29,018 bases of DNA, from contig JBDTRY010000024.1 of NCBI GenBank assembly GCA_039931435.1, forward strand, positions 1 through 29,018, given 5' to 3'. This stretch comes from JBDTRY01 sp039931435 (GTDB lineage Bacteria; Acidobacteriota; Thermoanaerobaculia; Gp7-AA8). The position numbers were made by a program, and so were the translations under genes. Under the pieces are notes generated by a model that had not been told where the DNA came from, made no database searches, and worked only from the letters and a program-made list of their open reading frames with translations. Shown here one piece after another: positions 7,566 through 14,680 of the stretch (the first letter of the stretch is position 1; the number at the start of each line of letters is the position of its first letter).

Positions 7566-8644
7566 GCGGGAACCTCCGCAATGCGGAATGGGATTACGAT
7601 GTCCACGATCACTCCCCCGTTCGCGCATGGCCCGAGACTAAATCGATGATCCGCACCGTAAAGTTGTTCCAGACGAGCGCGGGTGTTTGCCAGACCCACA
7701 CGCTCCCGCGGAACATCGACGACGCCGGCGCCGTCGTCACGAACAGCGACGTGCAACTCCTCGTCTTTCCGACGGGCCACAATCTCGATCGATCCGCCGC
7801 CGGGCCGAGGGGCTATGCCGTGGTGAATGGCGTTTTCGATCAGAGGCTGCAAGGCCATGGTGGGGAAAGCGGCGCTGCCGGCTTCGGCATCGACATCGAA
7901 CTTCACGGTGAGCCGGTCTTCGAAACGAACCTTCTCGATCTCCAGGTAGCGCCTGACGAATAGAAGCTCCTCAGCCAGGGAAATCTCCTGCTCCAGGTTC
8001 CGGTCCAGCGTCAGGCGCAGAAACTCCGAGAGCTGCGAGAGCATGGAGTCCGCTGCTTCGACGTCGCTGTACATGAGCGACGAGATTGAATTGAGGGTGT
8101 TGAAAAGAAAATGCGGCTGCAACTGCATGCGCAGGGCCTGGAGTTGCGATCGTGAGAGCTGCCCTTCGAGCTGGGAGGTGCGCAGCTCACGGTCCCGGAA
8201 CTTCACGTAGTAGTCGAGGGCGAGATAGACGAACAGGATCAGCCAGTACGTTGGCAGCGAGGACTGGAAGTTCACACCGAAAGCGAAACTGATGCGGTGG
8301 GCCAGATCGTCTGCCGGCCGTTGCGCAGGGAGAAACGACAACACCGATTCGGCGATGACGATCTGCAGAGAGGTGAGGACGGCGCTCGCCAGAACATGCG
8401 CGGAAAAGCTCCGCCACCAGCGGCCGGTCTCGAAGCGATACCGCTCACCGACGGTCAGGACGATGGGCGTGAAAAGACCCCATAGATAGTAGTAGACGAA
8501 GTTGACCGAAAGCGCTTCACTCCAGGCCATCTGCGGAGAGAAGGCAGGGTTGTAGCGTGCCTGCGTGGCGAAATAGAGCCCGACCAGCGTCCAGAAAAAG
8601 AAGATCAGGAGCCCGATCTGCACACTGGTCGGCTTGCGGCCCAT
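7562..8644 (-). CDS. LytS/YehU-type sensor histidine kinase (His_kinase family)
   Basis: A 360-residue inner-membrane sensor. Four hydrophobic segments (about residues 8-26, 45-65, 80-102 and 130-146) replace a periplasmic sensor domain. They are followed by a short coiled stretch (ELRTSQLEGQLSRSQLQALR) and the phospho-acceptor motif LQPHFLFNTLNS with His178. The ATPase domain has an N box (PLIENAIHHGI, Asn271), a G box DDGAGV (303-308) and the GLANTRARL segment typical of the family. I place the start at the ATG at 8644, because a TATGAT -10 box ends seven bases upstream; the frame is open to 8791 but the extension is not membrane-like. The 3' end overlaps the LytTR regulator by four bases. 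This is the architecture of YehU/BtsS and YpdA, which in E. coli sense pyruvate; the stimulus here is unknown. Confidence 0.92.
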   Translation of the reverse strand: MGRKPTSVQIGLLIFFFWTLVGLYFATQARYNPAFSPQMAWSEALSVNFVYYYLWGLFTPIVLTVGERYRFETGRWWRSFSAHVLASAVLTSLQIVIAESVLSFLPAQRPADDLAHRISFAFGVNFQSSLPTYWLILFVYLALDYYVKFRDRELRTSQLEGQLSRSQLQALRMQLQPHFLFNTLNSISSLMYSDVEAADSMLSQLSEFLRLTLDRNLEQEISLAEELLFVRRYLEIEKVRFEDRLTVKFDVDAEAGSAAFPTMALQPLIENAIHHGIAPRPGGGSIEIVARRKDEELHVAVRDDGAGVVDVPRERVGLANTRARLEQLYGADHRFSLGPCANGGVIVDIVIPFRIAEVPA

Positions 8645-8651
8645 GCCCGGG

Positions 8652-8657
8652 ATCATA
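8652..8657 (-). promoter_or_regulatory. -10 box of the kinase-regulator operon, leaderless arrangement
   Basis: TATGAT on the minus strand, then seven bases (CCCGGGC) and the ATG at 8644. An upstream in-frame ATG (8656) lies inside this box and therefore could not be used from this promoter. Confidence 0.5.
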
Positions 8658-8904
8658 CGCCGTCGAAAGTGAGCTTGATCGTTCTTCGTACCGCTGGATG
8701 AACCGTCCGATCTACCGATACGCCGTTCATTCCCCGATAGCAGCCGTATGGCCCCACCCGCGTCAGTTTTACGGGCTTTCGCGCCGCTCATGCCCCGTTC
8801 ACCACCTCTGGCGACATTCCTGTCTGCGCCGAAGCAGGGTCCCGCTACCTTCAGAGCATTCGGAGGACGGGCTCGCCCGGCTACACCGACAACAGGGGAG
8901 ATTC

Positions 8905-10275
8905 ATGACCACTGCGGACAGTGAACTGGCGGCGATTCCGTTCGAGAAAACAGAGAGGGTGCAGTGGTTCGGCCATCCGCGCGGGCTGGCGACGCTTTTC
9001 TTCACGGAGATGTGGGAGCGCTTCAGCTATTACGGAATGCGCGCCCTGCTCATTCTTTACATGGTTGCCCCCCTGGCCGGCGGAGGGCTGGCATTCTCCA
9101 CGCCACACGCCGCGCTCATCTACGGCTGGTACACGATGCTCGTCTACGCCATGTGCATCCCCGGTGGGTTCGTGGCCGACCGGATCATCGGCCAGTACAA
9201 CGCCGTGCTCATCGGCGGAATCGTCATTGCAGCCGGGCACTTTTCGATGGCGGTTCCACGCATCGAGTTCTTTTTTCTGGGGCTGGGGCTGATCATCATC
9301 GGCACAGGTCTGTTGAAACCGAACGTCAGTTCGATGGTGGGAATGCTCTACAGCAGGAGCGACTCCAGGCGCGATGCCGGATTCTCGCTCTACTACATGG
9401 GCATCAACATTGGCGCTACATCAGCCCCCATCGTCTGCGGCTGGCTCGGACAACGCGTGAACTGGCACCTCGGGTTTGCGGCCGCGGGCGTGGGAATGGT
9501 CCTGGGACTCATCCAGTACGTTCTGGGGCGGCGGCACCTTGACCCTGCACGCGCGCAGATCGCGTTGCGAAAGACCGAGAAGAAGGAACGCACTGCAGTC
9601 GCGCCGTTGACGCCCCAGGACTGGAGAAACATGGGGCTGATCGGAATTCTCTTCGTCTTCGCACTCATCTTCTGGAGCGCATTTGAACAAGCCGGGTCAA
9701 CGCTGACCCTGTTCGCCGATCGCTACACGCGCACCTCGATTTTCGGATTCAGTTTTCCTTCGAGCTGGTTTCAGTCCGAGCAACCGCTGTTCGTCATCAC
9801 CCTCGCTCCGGTCTTCGCCCTGCTCTGGGTGCGCCTGGGCAAACGCGAACCCTCCGGCCTTTTGAAATTCGCAATCGGACTCTTTCTGGTCGGGCTGGGA
9901 TTTCTTCTGCTCGCCCCGGCGGCGCACATCGCTCAAAGCAGCGGTGTGAAGGTGAGCCCGATGTGGTTGACGGGCCTGTACCTGCTGCACACACTCGGAG
10001 AGCTCTGCCTCAGCCCGGTGGGGCTCAGCCTGGTGACGAAGCTCGCTCCGAAGCGGCTGCTGGGATTCATGATGGGTGTGTGGTTTCTGGCAGCGTCGTT
10101 CGGCAACTTCATCGCCGGCTGGGTGGCCGGCTTCTCCGACCGCGTTCCCCTCTCCCGGCTCTTCACGACAGTATTCGCCGTCGCTGCATGCGGTGGAGTG
10201 ATCGCCCTGGTCCTGTCCCGGGGCCGGCTATCGAATGCTCAGACCACCGAGACGGAAAGTAGCGAGTCGGTTTAG
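8905..10275 (+). CDS. Proton-dependent oligopeptide transporter (POT/PTR family)
   Basis: A 456-residue inner-membrane symporter for di- and tripeptides, with about fourteen hydrophobic segments expected for bacterial POT proteins. The proton-coupling motif ExxERFxYYG is intact in TM1 (Glu35, Glu38, Arg39, Phe40, Tyr42, Tyr43, Gly44). Later family signatures include GLLKPNVSSMVGMLY and the YYMGINIGATSAPIVCG segment of TM4-5. The ATG at 8905 has AGGGGAG five to six bases upstream and begins the normal N-terminal length; the open frame continues to 8557 but is antisense to the kinase there. The gene is divergent from the LytTR two-component operon, with 260 bases between the starts. That arrangement resembles LytTR systems that control an adjacent transporter. 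It converges with rlmI, with seven bases between the stop codons. Confidence 0.92.
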   Translation: MTTADSELAAIPFEKTERVQWFGHPRGLATLFFTEMWERFSYYGMRALLILYMVAPLAGGGLAFSTPHAALIYGWYTMLVYAMCIPGGFVADRIIGQYNAVLIGGIVIAAGHFSMAVPRIEFFFLGLGLIIIGTGLLKPNVSSMVGMLYSRSDSRRDAGFSLYYMGINIGATSAPIVCGWLGQRVNWHLGFAAAGVGMVLGLIQYVLGRRHLDPARAQIALRKTEKKERTAVAPLTPQDWRNMGLIGILFVFALIFWSAFEQAGSTLTLFADRYTRTSIFGFSFPSSWFQSEQPLFVITLAPVFALLWVRLGKREPSGLLKFAIGLFLVGLGFLLLAPAAHIAQSSGVKVSPMWLTGLYLLHTLGELCLSPVGLSLVTKLAPKRLLGFMMGVWFLAASFGNFIAGWVAGFSDRVPLSRLFTTVFAVAACGGVIALVLSRGRLSNAQTTETESSESV

Positions 10276-10282
10276 GATTCCG

Positions 10283-11476
10283 TCACCGCACCTGAAGCAG
10301 TAGCCCCTTCAGATACTCTCCCTCGGGACAGTCGATGGAAACGGGATGGTCCCGGCCGGCCGTCAGTCGCCCGACGATCGAGGGATTCCGAGGAGCGTCG
10401 AGGGCCGCGCCGAAAATTATTTTCTGGAATAGCGTGGCGTCGATGTGGCCGGAACAGGAAAAGGTCATCAAATGGCCGCCGGGCCGAACCAGCCGCAGAG
10501 CGTGCAGATTGATGTCCTTGTAGCCGCGTGAGGCGCGGTCGACGTCACCGCGGGAACGGGCGAACGCCGGTGGATCACAGACGACCAGGTCGAACTGACG
10601 TCCGTCGTTCTCCAGCTTGCGCAGATGATCGAAAACGTCGGTCACTCTGAATTCGATCTGAGCCGGAGAGCCAAGCATCTGGTGATTGCGTCGGGCCAGT
10701 TCGATTGCCGGGCCGGAGATGTCCACCTCCTCGACCATTGTGGCGCCGCCGGCCGCGGCGTACACGCCGAACGCTCCGCTGTAGGAAAACAGATTCAGAA
10801 CCTCGCCATCGCCGGACAACGTCCGGGCCAGACTTCGATTCTCCCGTTGATCCAGAAAGAATCCCGTTTTCTGCCCGGCTCCAGGGGTCACGACGAAGCG
10901 AATCCCATTTTCCGTAATGACGACCTCGCCTGGTGCTTCTCCGACGACGACATCTTCGAGGCTGATTCTCTCCTTTTTTCGAGTGGGAAGGTCGTTCTTG
11001 AAAACGATCGATCGAGGACGTTTTTCACGTTGCAGAATCCGGAGGACTTCGCCGCGCAGTGCATCCAGGCCGGCCGATCCGATTTCTACGACCAGCGTGT
11101 CGCCGTAGGCATCGACGATGAGACCGCTGACCAGGTCCCCCTCCGAGTTCAGCAGGCGCAGTGCGTCGGTGCCCCTATCGAGAAGTGCTTTGCGGGATGC
11201 AAAGGCCCGGACAATACGTTCTTCGAGGAGAGGGAGCTGGAACGGCTCGCCGAAGGACATCACGCGCAGCCGGATCTGGGAATGTGCCGAATAGAATCCG
11301 GAAGCGAGCAGAGTACCGGCGGAGTCGTAGAGATCAGCAACCGCCGCGTCCGACGAACCGTGCTCGCGATGAATGGCGCCACTGAAAATCCAGGGGTGGC
11401 GGTTGGAGATCATCCGCTCGCGACCGCGCTGCAGGATCAGTCTGCGGCGGCGCTCCGGTTCGAAGAGTGCACTCAC
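10283..11476 (-). CDS. rlmI: 23S rRNA (cytosine(1962)-C5)-methyltransferase RlmI
   Basis: A 397-residue rRNA methyltransferase; E. coli RlmI has 396 residues. A PUA RNA-binding domain lies at about residues 11-95 (RRHPW-like SNRHPWIFSGAI, then ASGFYSAHSQIRLRVM). A linking beta-rich domain follows, with the RlmI signature GQKTGFFLDQR (201-211). The Rossmann domain has motif I VLNLFSYSGAFG (226-237), an acidic strand-2 end (VEEVDIS), CDPPAFARS (300-308) and catalytic Cys341 in FSCSGHI. The GTG at 11476 is chosen because a TATGAT box lies six bases upstream and no Shine-Dalgarno sequence exists; the frame is open to a TTG at 11491, which lies upstream of that box. It should methylate C1962 of 23S rRNA; close paralogues with other RNA targets cannot be excluded. 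Confidence 0.92.
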   Translation of the reverse strand: MSALFEPERRRRLILQRGRERMISNRHPWIFSGAIHREHGSSDAAVADLYDSAGTLLASGFYSAHSQIRLRVMSFGEPFQLPLLEERIVRAFASRKALLDRGTDALRLLNSEGDLVSGLIVDAYGDTLVVEIGSAGLDALRGEVLRILQREKRPRSIVFKNDLPTRKKERISLEDVVVGEAPGEVVITENGIRFVVTPGAGQKTGFFLDQRENRSLARTLSGDGEVLNLFSYSGAFGVYAAAGGATMVEEVDISGPAIELARRNHQMLGSPAQIEFRVTDVFDHLRKLENDGRQFDLVVCDPPAFARSRGDVDRASRGYKDINLHALRLVRPGGHLMTFSCSGHIDATLFQKIIFGAALDAPRNPSIVGRLTAGRDHPVSIDCPEGEYLKGLLLQVR

Positions 11477-11482
11477 AGGCGG

Positions 11483-11488
11483 ATCATA
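11483..11488 (-). promoter_or_regulatory. -10 box of rlmI, leaderless arrangement
   Basis: TATGAT on the minus strand followed by six bases (CCGCCT) and the GTG at 11476. The start region GTGAGTG is nearly the same as that of the divergent gene at 11813, which has the same layout. Confidence 0.55.
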
Positions 11489-11630
11489 CAAGGCCTGAGA
11501 GGGCCGAGACTGCTGCTCATTCTCGAGGGAGCGGAGCGAACGACGAGCGAGGATGGCCGCTCCGGTGTACCGCGTGCGCGCCGGCGCGCTGACAGCGCGA
11601 CAAAACGCAACGATGGCACTACGAGCGGGG

Positions 11631-11713
11631 GAAGCAAGGAAGGATCTTCACTTGGCATTAGGGCGGGCCGTCCTCGGTCCTCCGAAGATCTTCGCTTCCT
11701 TCTGGATGACATC
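11631..11713. repeat. Decayed inverted repeat of the GGATGACA family
   Basis: Left arm GAAGCAAGGAAGGATCTTC (11631-11649) and right arm GAAGATCTTCGCTTCCTTC (11684-11702) pair with 16 of 19 bases. The right arm runs on into TGGATGACATC, the outer end of the TGTCATCC repeat family read in reverse. The left outer end is missing. Confidence 0.5.
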
Positions 11714-11798
11714 GGCCTGGTCGCTATGACCTGCTCCGGAAAAGCGACGACTGCGCCGTCCGCACAACTACGGTCCGTTCGTGCGGTCCCTCACCGGC

Positions 11799-11804
11799 TA
11801 TAAT
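11799..11804 (+). promoter_or_regulatory. Consensus -10 box of the YbjN-like gene, leaderless arrangement
   Basis: A perfect TATAAT followed by eight bases (GATCCGCC) and the GTG at 11813. There is no Shine-Dalgarno sequence in the short gap. This is the clearest leaderless-type promoter in the window. Confidence 0.65.
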
Positions 11805-11812
11805 GATCCGCC

Positions 11813-12298
11813 GTGAGTGAAAAAACGTTCCGCACGCGTTGCCAGGAAGACTCCTACCGCCGGATGAAGACCTACCTCGACGATCTCGTCGACGAACACT
11901 TCGATGACGCCGAGCACTGCGACTTCTATCTGAAATATGGAACGACCATCGTAGAAATCTCCATCGAGCCCTACGAGCAGGACGACGTTGTCATCGAAAT
12001 TCTGGCCTTCTGCGTTCAGGGCGTGGAGGCCTCCTCGGAGCTGATGCAGGAGCTGCTGCATATCAACTCCGAAATGCCCCTCGGCGGCTTCAGCATGGTC
12101 GACAACGACATCTTCTACTCCCACTCCTTCCTCGGGAGGCGACTCGACCCTGACCAGCTCGTAGCCTCACTGAACATCGTCGCTACCGTTTCGGACGAAT
12201 ACGACGAGAAAATCGTGCGAAAATACGGGGGACAGACAGCATTGGATCGCCTGCGCAGCACGTCGCGACGAATCAAGTCGGCACCTGCTGTTCATTGA
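11813..12298 (+). CDS. YbjN-like / CesT-fold domain protein
   Basis: A 161-residue acidic cytoplasmic protein without signal peptide or membrane segments. The middle alternates strands and helices in the pattern of the YbjN and type III secretion chaperone-like fold: FYLKYGTTIVEISIEPYE, VVIEILAFCVQGVE, then an amphipathic helix ELMQELLHINSEMPLGGF, followed by the strand DIFYSHSFLG and a C-terminal helix with LVASLNIVATVSDEYDEKIV. The final helix and the preceding hydrophobic segment match what is usual for YbjN domains. The start is GTG, fixed by the TATAAT box eight bases before it. The family has been linked to stress and motility phenotypes in enterobacteria, but no biochemical role follows from this sequence. 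A probable lipoprotein gene follows 45 bases downstream on the same strand. Confidence 0.78.
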   Translation: MSEKTFRTRCQEDSYRRMKTYLDDLVDEHFDDAEHCDFYLKYGTTIVEISIEPYEQDDVVIEILAFCVQGVEASSELMQELLHINSEMPLGGFSMVDNDIFYSHSFLGRRLDPDQLVASLNIVATVSDEYDEKIVRKYGGQTALDRLRSTSRRIKSAPAVH

Positions 12299-12343
12299 GC
12301 GGCGGCATACCCATTGCTATTGCTAGAGTTGATGAGGACAAAT

Positions 12344-12949
12344 ATGGTCAGTGTGGTGTGGGTGGTCGGGGCGGTCATGGCGATCCTGATGGGTCCTGGT
12401 TGTACCGGTAGCGAAAAGCCCGGCGCACAAACCGCAGCGGCGTCAACCCCGCCACAGGCACAGAGGCAACCGGCTCCCGTCGATGCGCGTCAGACAATTC
12501 AGTCAATCAACGCTGCCATTCCTGTTTACGAAGGCGCCGATTACAACGGCGAGCTCACCCGCCGCGACGCCACGATGGCCCGCACTCAGTACGGGCCGGG
12601 AACCGTCGTATACACGCTGGCCACTCACGACTCCTTTCCACAGGTCTGGCACTACTACGTCACCTACCTCAAGCAGTTCCGTGCCTTCGCGCCGGTGGCT
12701 CCTTACCCACCATCGAACCAGATCGCACGCAGTATCGAAGTGAAACTGAACGAGGCTATGAGGGACCCGTTCATTCCGGGCGATTCACTGGACCAGTCCG
12801 GCAAGCAGGTCGTGCTTCAGGTTGCCGAGTCGGAATCCGGAGAGGGCAGCATCATCCGCTACATCGTCCGGCCCGAGCAGCCGCAGACTCAGGCGGTCGC
12901 TTCCGCGCAGGAACCTCCCCCCGCCAGCGATTCCTCAGCCGTGCGCTAG
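12344..12949 (+). CDS. Probable exported lipoprotein of unknown function
   Basis: A 201-residue protein that I cannot assign to a known family. The N-terminus VSVVWVVGAVMAILMGPGC is a short hydrophobic leader ending in a cysteine at about residue 20; the -3 Gly is not a perfect lipobox, so lipidation is likely but unproven. A Gln/Pro/Ala-rich tether (about 24-48) precedes a folded region starting near IPVYEGADYNGELTRRDA, with DSFPQVWHYYVTYLKQF and a C-terminal strand IIRYIVRPEQP. The tail (about 182-201) is again low complexity. The ATG at 12344 has GAGGA five bases upstream and starts the signal; in-frame ATGs at 12314 and 12332 would add residues with no better ribosome site. It sits in line with the YbjN-like gene and may be co-transcribed. 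Confidence 0.72.
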   Translation: MVSVVWVVGAVMAILMGPGCTGSEKPGAQTAAASTPPQAQRQPAPVDARQTIQSINAAIPVYEGADYNGELTRRDATMARTQYGPGTVVYTLATHDSFPQVWHYYVTYLKQFRAFAPVAPYPPSNQIARSIEVKLNEAMRDPFIPGDSLDQSGKQVVLQVAESESGEGSIIRYIVRPEQPQTQAVASAQEPPPASDSSAVR

Positions 12950-12975
12950 GGCTCCAGCTCAGACCGCCAACGTGG

Positions 12976-13081
12976 TAGGGCCGCATGGCGTGCGGCCGGT
13001 ATTCTCCGAGACCGCTGCAGTCAGCATCCGGGTCGAGCGGAGCGAATGGCTCAGACTACCGGCCGCACGCAGTGTGGCCCT
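12976..13081. repeat. REPIN-like element, copy 1 (two inverted hairpins)
   Basis: The left unit contains GGCCGCATGGCGTGCGGCC, a perfect seven-base inverted repeat around five bases. The right unit contains GGCCGCACGCAGTGTGGCC, also a hairpin. The two units (12976-13001 and 13057-13081) are inverted copies of each other with about three mismatches in 25, separated by about 55 bases, so the whole can fold into one long hairpin. A second, diverged copy lies at 27244-27350. The element sits between the lipoprotein and stress-protein genes. Confidence 0.7.
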
Positions 13082-13202
13082 GCGGGATGGCGTGAGGCTG
13101 GCGATTGTCGAGCGAAGGATTCCCCCGTCCAGGTAGCCTGCGTCGACATGGCGCCGCTGGTAGCGCCACCTCGTCAGAATCGCGCCGGGACGGCCGTGCC
13201 GG

Positions 13203-13208
13203 TACAAT
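13203..13208 (+). promoter_or_regulatory. -10 box of the universal stress protein gene
   Basis: TACAAT, 20 bases before the GTG at 13229, with GAGGAG at 13219-13224 in between. Unlike the TAnnnT boxes elsewhere in the window, this one would give a short leader that contains a Shine-Dalgarno sequence. Confidence 0.45.
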
Positions 13209-13228
13209 GACAGCACCTGAGGAGATCC

Positions 13229-14047
13229 GTGTACCCCTGGCGCAAGATTCTCGTTCCTACAGATTTTTCCACCGCCGCTGCGTGGGTCTTCGACGACGCC
13301 ATCCGCGCAGCCTCGCTGACGGGCGCGGAGATCATGATCCTTCACGTGCGCATGACGCACCCGTCGAAACCAGAACTTCTCCGATTCCCAGCCGATGCTT
13401 CGGTCTATGAATATGCCGAGCAACAGGAACTGGACCTGCTCCGGCGCTACGTCGAACGCAGCGCTCAGGACCTGAAGACCACCTTGCTGGTACGAACGGC
13501 GCCGGATCCGGCTGCGGAGATCTTTCGCTCGGCGAAAGAGGCCGACGTCGATCTGATTGTCATGGCCACGCATGCCCGCCATCACATCGCACATCTGTTC
13601 ATCGGGTCCAACACGATGAAGATGCTCAGCCGCTGCTCGATCCCCATTCTCGCTATCCGTTACGGAATCAAGAAGCGCAGGGCTACGCGCACCATCGCCG
13701 TGCCCGTTGAATCGGCGAATACGATTCCGCCTGTTTTGAAGCTGGTGGGCGAAATTGCACGAAACGAAGGTTCGGAGGTCCACCTCCTCTCATGTGCATC
13801 GGGCGACCAGCGTGCGGCAGCGGCGGAATCGCTTGATCGGGCCACAGCGCAACTCGAAGGGTTGATCGTGCGCAAGTCTGTCATCGAGGCAAAATCTCTC
13901 GGCCGCGAGCTCGTGCGCTATTCCGAGGCAAACGACATCGATCTCATCGCCATCCCCCCCGATTGCGATCGCGAAGGAAAGCTCAGCGGAACGGCTGACG
14001 GAATAGTCAGGCAGGCTTCGTCTCCAGTGCTCGTCGTTCCTGGATGA
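13229..14047 (+). CDS. Tandem-domain universal stress protein (UspA superfamily)
   Basis: A 272-residue cytoplasmic protein made of two Usp folds. Domain 1 (about residues 1-146) begins YPWRKILVPTDFST and ends with VDLIVMATHARHHIAHLFIGSNT and SIPILAIRY. Domain 2 (about 152-272) is more diverged: TIAVPVES at its start and IDLIAIPPDCD with SSPVLVVPG at its end. The ATP-binding Usp signature G-x2-G-x9-G-S/T is changed in domain 1, where the first two glycines read as Ala in ATHAR, and it is absent in domain 2, so nucleotide binding is uncertain. The GTG at 13229 has GAGGAG five bases upstream. The gene stands alone, with a REPIN-like element before it and a repeat plus tRNA-Val after it. The trigger for expression is not visible. 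Confidence 0.88.
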   Translation: MYPWRKILVPTDFSTAAAWVFDDAIRAASLTGAEIMILHVRMTHPSKPELLRFPADASVYEYAEQQELDLLRRYVERSAQDLKTTLLVRTAPDPAAEIFRSAKEADVDLIVMATHARHHIAHLFIGSNTMKMLSRCSIPILAIRYGIKKRRATRTIAVPVESANTIPPVLKLVGEIARNEGSEVHLLSCASGDQRAAAAESLDRATAQLEGLIVRKSVIEAKSLGRELVRYSEANDIDLIAIPPDCDREGKLSGTADGIVRQASSPVLVVPG

Positions 14048-14086
14048 AGCGTTTTATCAGACGCGAAAAACGGCAGGAGCCAGCGT

Positions 14087-14212
14087 CCGGGAAATGACAC
14101 GACTACCGCGGCCTGTCATCCCGAAGCGAAGCGAGGGATCTTCCGCGCGTATAACGAAGGCCTTCTCACACGAGCGGGAGATCCCTCCTCGCTTCGCTCG
14201 TTCGGGATGACA
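14087..14212. repeat. Inverted-repeat element of the TGTCATCC family, full copy
   Basis: The left arm begins TGTCATCCCGAAGCGAAGCG at 14114 and ends GAGGGATCT near 14141. The right arm, 14179-14212, is its inverse with two three-base differences and ends GGGATGACA. A 21-base stretch just before the left arm (14087-14107, starting CCGGGAAATGACACG) recurs exactly in reverse orientation at 27712-27732. The element lies about 100 bases from the 3' end of tRNA-Val. It could act as a bidirectional hairpin, but it has no terminal T run. Confidence 0.75.
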
Positions 14213-14310
14213 TGTTGGTGGATTCGGGTGGGCGTTTCATGAGAAGCGTCGCGCTATGCCATCCGGGCTGAGGCAATTTGACCCGGGGATGGCCTTGCCA
14301 GAAGGAGGGG

Positions 14311-14385
14311 TGGTGCGGGGTGAGGGATTCGAACCCACGACCCCCTGCGTGTAAAGCAGATGCTCTACCGCTGAGCTAACCCCGC
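14311..14385 (-). tRNA. tRNA-Val (anticodon TAC)
   Basis: The minus strand gives acceptor GCGGGGT paired with ACCCCGC, D arm GCTCAGCGGTAGAGC, an anticodon loop with TAC (reads GTA, Val), T arm with GGTTCGAAT, discriminator A and an encoded CCA at 14313-14311. All stems pair and the length is 75 bases including CCA. Confidence 0.96.
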
Positions 14386-14680
14386 GAGAAGGTCATTATA
14401 GCAATCGGCGCCGACGCCGCCGAACGTGATTGTGGTCCGACCCTTGATCTGCCTTTCTTCTCGTTTGCCGGTCACGGGGCAATGGAAGGACCATCGGGGT
14501 CTGTTCTGATCGGCAACCGGCGCGAACTCGACCGGTCTCGCTCGAGTTCTTTCAACGCTTTGCCCGACCGGGTCGTACACATCGTGGGTCTTTTTGAGCG
14601 CCCGGGAATCCTTTTGTCTCCTCGCGCGCTAGAGCGGAAGACGCCTCAGGCCATCACAGGCGGGGCATGCACGGAGAATC
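14386..14680. other. Divergent spacer between tRNA-Val and the efflux operon
   Basis: This 295-base region carries the tRNA-Val promoter at its left end and the ribosome site of the efflux adaptor (GGAG at 14672-14675) at its right end. The rest shows no gene, repeat or clear hairpin that I can support. Confidence 0.5.
14395..14403 (-). promoter_or_regulatory. Extended -10 promoter of tRNA-Val
   Basis: TGCTATAAT on the minus strand: TG, one base and a perfect TATAAT, nine bases upstream of the mature tRNA 5' end at 14385. This leaves a very short 5' leader for RNase P. Confidence 0.6.

Larger units (their letters stand above)
11477..11812. other. Divergent intergenic region between rlmI and the YbjN-like gene
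   Basis: This 336-base region holds both promoters at its ends (11483-11488 on the minus strand, 11799-11804 on the plus strand) and a decayed inverted repeat at 11631-11713. Around 11570-11600 there is a GC-rich palindromic patch (GCGCGCCGGCGCGC). Reading frames across it are extensions or antisense of neighbours and none looks like a gene. Confidence 0.55.

Noticed and set aside
8660..8904. LytTR direct-repeat binding site before the peptide transporter
   Set aside because: Only isolated half-site-like words about 63 bases apart; the normal spacing of the two repeats is not present.
10625..11803. 392-residue open frame on the plus strand
   Set aside because: Antisense to rlmI and running through a repeat; no domain and no ribosome site.
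12959..13783. 274-residue open frame on the minus strand
   Set aside because: Antisense to the universal stress protein and the REPIN-like element; sequence is low in protein character.
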